From JBEKIK01 sp050013075 (GTDB lineage Bacteria; Planctomycetota; Planctomycetia; Pirellulales; Thermoguttaceae), in the NCBI GenBank assembly GCA_050013075.1, contig JBEKFZ010000065.1, forward strand, positions 1 to 23,658: DNA of 23,658 nt, read 5' to 3'. The notes beneath the pieces were generated by a model that saw only the letters and a list, made by a program, of their open reading frames with translations, searched no databases and was not told the DNA's origin. Positions 8,051 through 14,054 of the stretch are shown here, one piece after another. Every line of letters starts with the position of its first letter. Position 1 is the stretch's first letter. The translations under genes were made by a program, and so were the position numbers.

Positions 8051-8068
8051 GAAACCGCTTGCGGTTTC
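8051..8068. repeat. Perfect GAAACCGCTTGCGGTTTC palindrome
   Basis: An 18-nt perfect palindrome, identical to the copy at 6987-7004, also followed by GC. It lies between the antitoxin and the SIR2-like gene, in a 600-bp space (7860-8458) with no gene that I can support. Confidence 0.85.
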
Positions 8069-8117
8069 GCATCCTTCAACCCTTTGCACCCTTCATACCC
8101 TTCACACTCTTAGCCCA

Positions 8118-8229
8118 ACTCCGTACTCCGTAGCACGTACTTCGTACTGAAAACTGATTACTGAAAACCGATAACCATCTACCATCTTCCAACTTCCATC
8201 TACCCCCTTCCACCTTCCCCCTTCCCTTC
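8118..8229. repeat. Heptamer array, 16 units, several families in one register
   Basis: Sixteen consecutive 7-nt units without a single phase break: ACTCCGT (twice), AGCACGT, ACTTCGT, ACTGAAA, ACTGATT, ACTGAAA, ACCGATA, ACCATCT (twice), TCCAACT, TCCATCT, ACCCCCT, TCCACCT, TCCCCCT and TCCCTTC. The sequence drifts from an ACTCCGT family through ACTGAAA to TCCATCT, yet position 2 is C in nearly every unit. Confidence 0.85.
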
Positions 8230-8274
8230 TCTACGTCTACCCACAACACCATGTAACATCAAGAAAGCCCAACA

Positions 8275-8291
8275 CACTGGCAAAGCCAGTG
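8275..8291. terminator. Hairpin CACTGGC-AAA-GCCAGTG
   Basis: A perfect 7-bp stem with a 3-nt loop. It lies 168 nt beyond the stop of the minus-strand SIR2-like gene. There is no T-run, so it could equally be one of the dispersed palindromes; a terminator role is positional inference. Confidence 0.45.
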
Positions 8292-8458
8292 ACACACAAT
8301 CTCAGCCCCTTTCGTCAGTGCCGCCCAGCCGCGTTACCTGCCGAAGTATCGCATTGGTCGGCAATAGCCGCCAGAGCCACACAACAATATCACCCTGAAT
8401 CAACAACGATACCCTAAGATCAGCTACGGTTGATCGGATACGTTCGTTTGATGGTGTC

Positions 8459-9470
8459 CTAGAATCGGCCCCTTTCCACTTTCGCGAGTTTATCGAACCA
8501 ATCCCAAAGCTCTTCAAAACCGGCATTCCGTGGTATTGGGTTATCTTCAATGAACATGGCTTCGACGAACTGATTTATGTACGCCTCCCCTGTCCGGCGA
8601 GGATGTTTGGCGAGCCAAGAAGAATAAAAATCATCGGTTACTTTATAGTGGTGCGAATGGATAAACGGTTCCCAGGTGGTGACAAGTTCATCCTCCGGCA
8701 GCACGTTGATTATCTCAATCTGTTCCATGAAACGATCATCCGGCGTCCCCCATGCGTTCTTGAGAAGTTCAATAGCGGCAGCATCCGATTTGGGAGCTCC
8801 ATAGCCAAAGAGCGACAGCATGAAGGCATTCTTCAAGTGGCCTGCAAGTTCTCGCCACTGTTCCGCAATGAATCCATCTTTTTCATAGTTCTTTTCAGCA
8901 ATTGGGAAAAGCAGTCGCGATGGATCCAGCTCGTTGCCACACATGCCACAGGGGTTGCCTTTGAGTCCCATAACCATGTCGGTTTTGCAATGCCCAATCA
9001 TCACATTGCCGTGAAGGAACAACAATCGTGGCAACCGATATCGCTTACAATTACGGCGGAATGCCTGAACAAGGAATGGGTCCCAATTGAAAGTCGCGAT
9101 CACATCCTTTTCACGCATGCAAAGAACAAGATGATCGTAGAGATTTGGGGTGTTGGGTAATTGTAGCGTGCAAAAGTAATCGTAGACCGCGTCTTCCAGT
9201 TCTTGCCGTACCTGTATGTACTCATGTCTCGTGAAGAGTTCGGAATAAATGTCCTCAAAGTTGCAACCACGGTAAGGCAAGTCGGTCTTTTCGAGAATTG
9301 GCCCCAAATGAAGTAGTTCAACGAAGTTTGACATAAGGGGGGAGAGGCCGACCTGTCGCATCGCCATTGGGGCAGGCAGAGTAACTCGCGCCTGCCCCAA
9401 GAATCACCACATATGGCCGTTCCATTTGGAGTTGGGCAACTTCTTGTTCGGCTGTAACTGTATCAATCAT
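8459..9470 (-). pseudogene. SIR2-like NAD-binding protein, frameshifted at a G6 tract
   Basis: The gene reads in two frames. From ATG 9470 (AGGA-type ribosome site upstream) the minus strand encodes MIDTVTAEQEV then VVILGAGASYSACPNGD, the GAGxS nucleotide-binding loop of SIR2 folds. After GRPLP the frame is lost at six consecutive G on the plus strand (9337-9342), and the other frame continues with LMSNFVELLHLG to the stop at 8459. With five G the frame is restored, giving 336 residues. The second part has TFNWD (the TxNxD of sirtuin folds), LFLHGN and CGMCG, a zinc-ribbon remnant. SIR2-like domains of this kind often degrade NAD in antiphage systems, but this protein has no visible effector or sensor domain, so defence is only a possibility. 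The frameshift may be real, a sequencing error, or slippage. An ATG at 9334 could restart translation without the GAGAS loop. Confidence 0.75.
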
Positions 9471-9562
9471 CTTTTCATCCTATTGAAGCGTCAACTTAAT
9501 CTACCCCGCGCGGATGCCACTGCTGGCTTGTCCATTATCGTATTTCTGGAGATTGTACATCC

Positions 9563-9653
9563 ACCACCGCCCACCGTCCACTTTACTTCTCCGTGTCCTC
9601 CGTGCTCCGTGGTAGATCCTTCCGTCCTCCGGCCTCCAGCCTCCGGCCTATGC
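9563..9653. repeat. Heptamer array, 13 units (ACCACCG to CTCCGTG to CCTCCAG)
   Basis: In-register units: ACCACCG, CCCACCG, TCCACTT, TACTTCT, CCGTGTC, CTCCGTG (twice), GTAGATC, CTTCCGT, CCTCCGG, CCTCCAG, CCTCCGG and CCTATGC. Three families seen elsewhere in the window are joined with no phase break. The array lies upstream of the SIR2-like gene. Confidence 0.8.
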
Positions 9654-10180
9654 CAGTCCATCAATTCCCCTTTTTCACGAAAACCCATTTCTACCAAAAA
9701 TCAGCAAAAAACGCCCAAAATCACAAAAAATGACCAACTATTGAATTCACACCTCGCAACTTTTTTGTAGCGTATTCACCCCCATCACTTTCCGCATCTC
9801 TTTATTCCACAACCACTTCCTCTGAACCGAAAACTGTAAACTGTAAAATGTTTACTTTTTCATTTTTCCCCAATAATTCACTCCACAAAAATCTCTGTCC
9901 AATAATTCCAACCACCTTACAACCAAACCATTTGCGCGCACCGCTTCCCTCAAAATCCAAAACATTTTTTTCTACTACTTAAGAGTGGGCAAAACCGGCG
10001 TTGTAATCCCTTATTTTTCAACACCTTAAAAAACGCCAATTCGACCCAAAAACGAGAACTCTCTTAGATGCAAAACAATTCCCCAACCCCAGTCAAAAAA
10101 ATCCCCTTTATTAAACAATCCCATCCCGCCCGCACATCAAAGTTCTCTCAGTCGAGCGAGTCTAAAGACTGAAGCCTTCT
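9654..10180. other. Gene-free, G-poor stretch
   Basis: About 530 bases without a credible gene on either strand. The plus strand is rich in A, C and T and strikingly poor in G, with poly-A and poly-T runs (for example around 9700-9770 and 9965-10100). I see no tRNA, rRNA or clear hairpin. It contains one short heptamer array (9824-9851). The asymmetry is unlike the neighbouring GC-balanced genes. Confidence 0.5.
9824..9851. repeat. Heptamer array, 4 units (AAACTGT family)
   Basis: GAACCGA, AAACTGT, AAACTGT and AAAATGT in register, related to the array between mcsA and mcsB. Confidence 0.65.
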
Positions 10181-10201
10181 GAACCCCTAACCCCGAACCC
10201 T
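10181..10201. repeat. Heptamer array, 3 units, reaching the stop codon of the next gene
   Basis: GAACCCC, TAACCCC and GAACCCT. The last unit overlaps the minus-strand stop codon (10200-10202) of the exported small protein. Confidence 0.65.
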
Positions 10202-10865
10202 ACATCGGCCGCTCGATGGTCAGGTCCAACGCATAGCGCTGATACGGCTGGTCCGCGCGGACCACGGGGGCGGATTGGATGACCATCGTGCCCGTCGTCT
10301 TGCCGCTGGAATTGACCGTCTCGAAGACTAATCGGCCGGGATCGTTGGTGGGGCGGCGCACATACCCAAAGCGTTCGTTCACAAAGGAGATCAACGCCCT
10401 GGGATCGCCGGTTGTGCCCCGCAAGGTGATCTGCTGCACCTGCTGGGCAGGGTTGAAATAGTAGGTCAGCGACCCGGCTACGTCTTTTTGGCTTGTGCCG
10501 GTCACCAGCGGCACGCGATATCCGTGCAGTTGCAACAAGGCCAGATCGGTCGATACCCGCGGCCAGCGCCGCAATACCCAGGCCGGTGAGACGTCGAATC
10601 GCAAGACTTCGGCCAAGGCCGGGACTGGAGCGCCTTCCACGGATAATGCCGTCGGATGCGAGAGGGGCAGGAAAGGCTCGGCCGATTTATCAACGGGCCT
10701 TGAAGCCTCGGTCAGGGTTGCCATTGCAGCGGACGTGGTCAATGATTTTTCCCCAGAGGCTCCCAGATGCAAATTATTCCAGAAATCGGAGAAGCGAAAC
10801 ATCGTGACCGGTCCGCCCAAGGCCACCGCCAATAATAGTCCGCTGAAAATTATCTTTTTGAACAT
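10200..10865 (-). CDS. Exported or membrane-anchored hypothetical protein, planctomycete-type
   Basis: A 221-residue protein starting MFKKIIFSGLLLAVALGGP, an N-terminal hydrophobic anchor or signal peptide. A longer reading from 10916 adds 17 residues, some of them translated heptamer repeat, so ATG 10865 is preferred. The rest looks like one folded domain from about residue 85 on: VLRFDVSPAWVLRRWPRVSTDLALLQLHGYRVPLVTG, then AGSLTYYFNPAQQVQQITLRGTTGDPRALISFVNERFG and a C-terminal APVVRADQPYQRYALDLTIERP. I recognise the pattern as a family found in planctomycetes (perhaps the one labelled DUF6690) but know of no function. It follows the sigma/anti-sigma pair in the same direction after 198 nt. 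Confidence 0.65.
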   Translation of the reverse strand: MFKKIIFSGLLLAVALGGPVTMFRFSDFWNNLHLGASGEKSLTTSAAMATLTEASRPVDKSAEPFLPLSHPTALSVEGAPVPALAEVLRFDVSPAWVLRRWPRVSTDLALLQLHGYRVPLVTGTSQKDVAGSLTYYFNPAQQVQQITLRGTTGDPRALISFVNERFGYVRRPTNDPGRLVFETVNSSGKTTGTMVIQSAPVVRADQPYQRYALDLTIERPM

Positions 10866-10866
10866 G

Positions 10867-11065
10867 AGGTTATAGGCTTTAGGCTGAAAAATGACCGCTG
10901 GAAGTTTGGGCGCCATTATTTAAGATCGGCAAAAGCGTGAATGCGGCTTGCCGACAGTTGGGACAGGCCTACGCAGATTGCCCAGATGGCAGGTTGGTTT
11001 AAAGAATTACAACCGCAAAAATCCGGAAATCCCAATCAGGATTTAAAACCTAAAGCCTATAACCT
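10867..11065. repeat. 17-nt perfect inverted repeat bounding the gap between two genes
   Basis: AGGTTATAGGCTTTAGG at 10867-10883 is the exact reverse complement of CCTAAAGCCTATAACCT at 11049-11065. Each arm belongs to a three-unit heptamer array (10867-10887 and 11047-11067). The left arm ends 1 nt from the start codon of the exported protein. The right arm contains the anti-sigma stop codon (11064-11066). The 165-bp spacer shows no gene that I can support. Confidence 0.85.
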
Positions 11066-12071
11066 ATCGCCCATGACCGCTCACATAGATAATTGGGGCC
11101 GCCTGGCTTGGGCCGACCACCGAATCGTTTTGTTGCAGGCCCGCGGCCACCTGTCCGGCGTCGTTGGTGAAGAAATCGTCGTTTGAGCCTTCGGGCTTGG
11201 ATTTGGTGAGGAATTTCACGCTGCCGTTCTCGAACAGCACGTTTTGCCCCCAGCCGCCGTGATTTTCGCTCTGATGCTCCGGCCGATCGCTGGGCGAGTC
11301 GGACATGACGGCAAAGTTGTCGCGGTACAGGTTTTTCGTGGGATAGTACACGCCATCGCGGGTATAGCCAAGATTATAGCCGTAACTTCCGCCCAGCGTG
11401 GGGCGCAAATCGACGATCTTGGCGGGCGAGGTTAGTTCCAATTCATTATAGGTGGGAATGCGGAAGCTGTTGCGCTGGGCGGCCAGGCGGGAATCGGGGC
11501 AAACAAAGCGGCTGACGTCGGTAATTAGCTTGTTCTGGAACAGAACCGGCGCGTAAATGCCTGCCGTTGCCAGATTGCCCTTGGCGGGAATTCGGGGGAA
11601 GTATCCGCCGTTTGTCTGGCTGTAATGCGCCAAAGCTTTGCCTAGTTCTTCCAAATTATCCTTGCATGCCGTTCGACGCGCGGAATAGTTGCTCTGGGCA
11701 ATCGCCGAAAAGATCAACAAAGTAGCAGCCACCAGCACGGTGGCGGCCATGGCCACATCCAACTTCGTCATGCGCCCGATCCAACTGGGCGGAGCAACCT
11801 CGGGCCTGAGCCTTTTAGATTTAGATATTGCCGCCGGCGCCGGACTGGGAATATGCGCGGCTACAAACAGGCAGGTGCGCTCGGCCAAACCCGCCGGCGG
11901 ATCAAAATCCGTCCGCAATGCGGCCAACGGCTCCAATCGCCGCCGCAATAAATCCAGTTCCCCGCGATACTCCGGATCGCTTTCCAATTGCGCGTCCAGA
12001 GCGGCCTGCTCGTCTTCATCCAGAGCGCCTAGTAGATGGCCAAGTAGTTGTTCTCGCTCGGAGTCGGTCAT
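11064..12071 (-). CDS. Membrane anti-sigma factor fused to a pseudopilin-like domain
   Basis: A 335-residue protein in three parts. Residues 1-70 (MTDSEREQLLGHLLGALDEDEQAALDAQL) have the helical pattern of anti-sigma domains that follow ECF sigma genes; the zinc-binding HxxxCxxC motif is absent. A transmembrane helix lies at about 105-127 (LDVAMAATVLVAATLLIFSAIAQ). It continues as RRTACKDNLEELGKALAHYSQTNGGYFP, the arrangement seen after the N-terminal helix of pseudopilins and planctomycete DUF1559-type proteins. The domain ends with HGGWGQNVLFENGSVKFL, like the H-x-GG-NVLFADGHV motif of those proteins. It lies 24 nt downstream of the sigma gene and is probably cotranscribed, holding the sigma at the membrane until a signal reaches the outer domain. 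ATG 12071 is used; TTG 12077 adds two residues. The stop codon lies inside a heptamer array. Confidence 0.75.
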   Translation of the reverse strand: MTDSEREQLLGHLLGALDEDEQAALDAQLESDPEYRGELDLLRRRLEPLAALRTDFDPPAGLAERTCLFVAAHIPSPAPAAISKSKRLRPEVAPPSWIGRMTKLDVAMAATVLVAATLLIFSAIAQSNYSARRTACKDNLEELGKALAHYSQTNGGYFPRIPAKGNLATAGIYAPVLFQNKLITDVSRFVCPDSRLAAQRNSFRIPTYNELELTSPAKIVDLRPTLGGSYGYNLGYTRDGVYYPTKNLYRDNFAVMSDSPSDRPEHQSENHGGWGQNVLFENGSVKFLTKSKPEGSNDDFFTNDAGQVAAGLQQNDSVVGPSQAAPIIYVSGHGR

Positions 12072-12095
12072 AATCAACCAGCAGTAAGGCTTACA

Positions 12096-12746
12096 TTATT
12101 TTGGCAAATTTATATGACTAAAGGTTTCGCTAAGTTTTTGCACCGCCGCGTGAAGACGGCTTTTAACGGTTCCCACGGGAATATCCAGGATTTCAGCGGC
12201 CTCGCGATATTTTAGTCCTTTGAAATACACCAATAACACCACTTGCCGGGTTTGCTCCGGCAGATCGTCAATGGCACGGCGAAGCCGGTCGTATTGCTCG
12301 GCGGATTCCGCCTCTTCACTCGGCCCCGCTTCAGCGCCGTCGAGCAATTCGACCAATGTTCCCATCTCTCCTTCAATACCGCGTTCCATGCGGCGGTCAA
12401 GGCTCATTATTTTATGCCGGCGGTTGCGGCGCTGATAATCGATGGCCTGATTGGTGGCCACCGTGTACAACCAAGGCCGCACCTTACGCCCTTCCTCGAA
12501 CTGATCGCATTTAAGATGCACTTGCAGGAACGTCTGTTGAAAGACGTCCTCGGCCATCTCCGCGTCGCCGAGGTAATGACGCAAATAACCGTACAATTCC
12601 TTTTCGTATCGCCGCACCAACTCCTCAAACGCCGGCCGGTCCGATCTGGATCGATAATCCAACAACAGTTCTTCGTCAGTCCGGTCCATCAGGGCCTGAG
12701 AGCCGTTGGCACGCGGTTTTGGGTGTTCAATCGTGCCGTTAAACAT
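12096..12746 (-). CDS. ECF RNA polymerase sigma factor
   Basis: A 216-residue sigma-70 family protein with the two ECF domains. Region 2 spans about residues 38-108 (FEELVRRYEKELYGYLRHYLGD, then AEDVFQQTFLQV and RPWLYTVATNQAIDYQRRNRR, the last binding the -10 element). Region 4 spans about 150-208 (LPEQTRQVVLLVYFKGLKYREAAEILDIPVGTVKSRLHAA, the helix-turn-helix for -35 recognition). There is no extra C-terminal domain. ATG 12746 is used; ATG 12689 (MDRTDEELL) is a possible later start, since family proteins often begin near there. The anti-sigma gene follows 24 nt later. The first residues (about 1-19) are hydrophilic and probably disordered. Such operons usually autoregulate from a promoter in the upstream divergent space. 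Confidence 0.93.
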   Translation of the reverse strand: MFNGTIEHPKPRANGSQALMDRTDEELLLDYRSRSDRPAFEELVRRYEKELYGYLRHYLGDAEMAEDVFQQTFLQVHLKCDQFEEGRKVRPWLYTVATNQAIDYQRRNRRHKIMSLDRRMERGIEGEMGTLVELLDGAEAGPSEEAESAEQYDRLRRAIDDLPEQTRQVVLLVYFKGLKYREAAEILDIPVGTVKSRLHAAVQKLSETFSHINLPK

Positions 12747-13266
12747 TGTTACGATTCCATGTAGAAAAGGGTTCGCGCAAGCCAGGGAAAAACCTGGTTT
12801 TTCTTTGGCCCACGGCCCTTTAACCTTATTCTACGCCCTTAGTTTTACTTGAATATAAGGGAAAAGCGTAAAAATACCCCTTAAAGGACGCTATTTGCCA
12901 AAATAGGCCTCAGACAATCGTTTTTGAAGATGCAATTCCCATGCCTATTTGGCACAAACGGCATAAATAATACCAATACTGTACATTTGTAAATTCACCA
13001 AAGACCTTCCGCCACTTCATTTTAAATATAGTTGCCGAAGACAAGTCAAATCCGGCATCTTATTTTCCGGGGTGTGGATTTATTTGTAACTTTTGCCATC
13101 CGTTACACCTCAACATGCCGTAAGTCTGATTCAGCGGCAGATAAAAGATTGCTGCTGCCAAAATGGCAGTTTTTGGGGAAATAAGACAAGGAATCATACC
13201 CATGCATGGACTTCACAATTAAAATTGATTTCAAATAACAAAGCCAAATCTCCCTGAATACTGCAA
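12747..13266. promoter_or_regulatory. Divergent intergenic region between the sigma gene and queC
   Basis: About 520 AT-rich bases between divergent genes, so both promoters must lie here; I cannot fix -35/-10 boxes with confidence. No heptamer arrays occur in it, unlike most other gaps. It contains two plus-strand hairpins followed by T-runs: a weak one at 12785-12805 (CCAGG, CCTGG, TTTTT) and a better one at 13155-13174. Confidence 0.6.
13155..13174 (+). terminator. Intrinsic terminator-like hairpin upstream of queC
   Basis: CTGCCA-AAA-TGGCAG followed by five T, a 6-bp stem with the geometry of a rho-independent terminator on the plus strand. It sits 92 nt before the queC ATG. No plus-strand gene precedes it, so it would end a small RNA or act as a leader attenuator. 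Confidence 0.5.
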
Positions 13267-13968
13267 ATGACTCGATCTGCAATCATTCTACTTTCCGGCG
13301 GGCTAGACTCGGCCACCACCGCCGCCATTGCCCGGCGGCAAGGTTTTGATTTGTATGCCCTGTCGGTGGATTACGGGCAACGGCACCGCTTTGAATTGGA
13401 AGCAGCCCGGCGCGTGGGTGAAAGTCTGGGTGTAAAGCGGCATGCCGTGGTGAAGGTCGATTTGGCCAAATTCGGCGGCAGCGCATTGACCGACTCGATT
13501 CCCGTGCCCAAGGACCGCCCTGTTGCGGAAATTGCACATGGCATTCCCGTCACCTACGTGCCTGCCCGGAATACGGTGTTTTTATCGTTGGCCTTGGCTT
13601 ACGCCGAGGTCGTCGCCGCCGCCGATATCTTCATCGGGGTCAATGCCATCGACTACAGCGGATATCCCGACTGCCGGGATGAGTTTATCGCCGCATTCCA
13701 GCGATTGGCCAATCTGGCCACCAAGGCGGGCGTGGAAGGACGGCTGAATTTTCGCATCCATACCCCGCTCATCGAGTTGACTAAGGCCCAAATCATCCGC
13801 CTCGGCATGGAATTGGGCGTCGATTACGGCCTGACCCATTCTTGTTACGATCCAGGTCCCCAGGGTATAGCCTGTGCCCGCTGCGACGCCTGTCAACTGC
13901 GGTTAAAAGGTTTTCAAGAAGCAGGAATGAAAGACCCGGTAAAATATCAAAGGATGAAGGATGAATGA
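13267..13968 (+). CDS. queC: 7-cyano-7-deazaguanine synthase QueC
   Basis: A 233-residue enzyme that converts 7-carboxy-7-deazaguanine, ammonia and ATP to preQ0, a step towards queuosine in tRNA (and to deazaguanine DNA modifications in some systems). The ATP pyrophosphatase P-loop SGGLDS is at residues 10-15. DYSGYPDCRDEF (129-140) and the TPLIELTKAQII segment are typical of the family. Four cysteines (193, 203, 206, 209; SCYDPGPQGIACARCDAC) form the zinc site. Length is normal, but the last residues (RMKDE) and the TGA stop lie within a heptamer array, so the C-terminus has been rewritten by repeat DNA. queE follows 86 nt later. Confidence 0.96.
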   Translation: MTRSAIILLSGGLDSATTAAIARRQGFDLYALSVDYGQRHRFELEAARRVGESLGVKRHAVVKVDLAKFGGSALTDSIPVPKDRPVAEIAHGIPVTYVPARNTVFLSLALAYAEVVAAADIFIGVNAIDYSGYPDCRDEFIAAFQRLANLATKAGVEGRLNFRIHTPLIELTKAQIIRLGMELGVDYGLTHSCYDPGPQGIACARCDACQLRLKGFQEAGMKDPVKYQRMKDE

Positions 13969-14054
13969 TGAATGATGAAGGATGAAGGATGAAAACAAAT
14001 GGCTGGAGGCTGGAGGAATGAAAGCTGATAACTGAAAACTGATAACTGAAAACC
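13950..14054. repeat. Heptamer array, 15 units, from inside queC to the queE start codon
   Basis: Fifteen 7-nt units in unbroken register: AAGGATG (twice), AATGATG (twice), AAGGATG (twice), AAAACAA, ATGGCTG, GAGGCTG, GAGGAAT, GAAAGCT, GATAACT, GAAAACT, GATAACT and GAAAACC. The first units encode the last residues and stop codon of QueC. The last unit ends on the base before the queE ATG. The array leaves no Shine-Dalgarno sequence directly before queE; GGAGG at 14005-14009 and GGAGGAA further on are over 35 nt away. Confidence 0.9.

Noticed and set aside
12782..12805. Second intrinsic terminator in the sigma-queC gap
   Set aside because: The stem is only 5 bp with an A-rich loop and alternative foldings; too weak to list separately.
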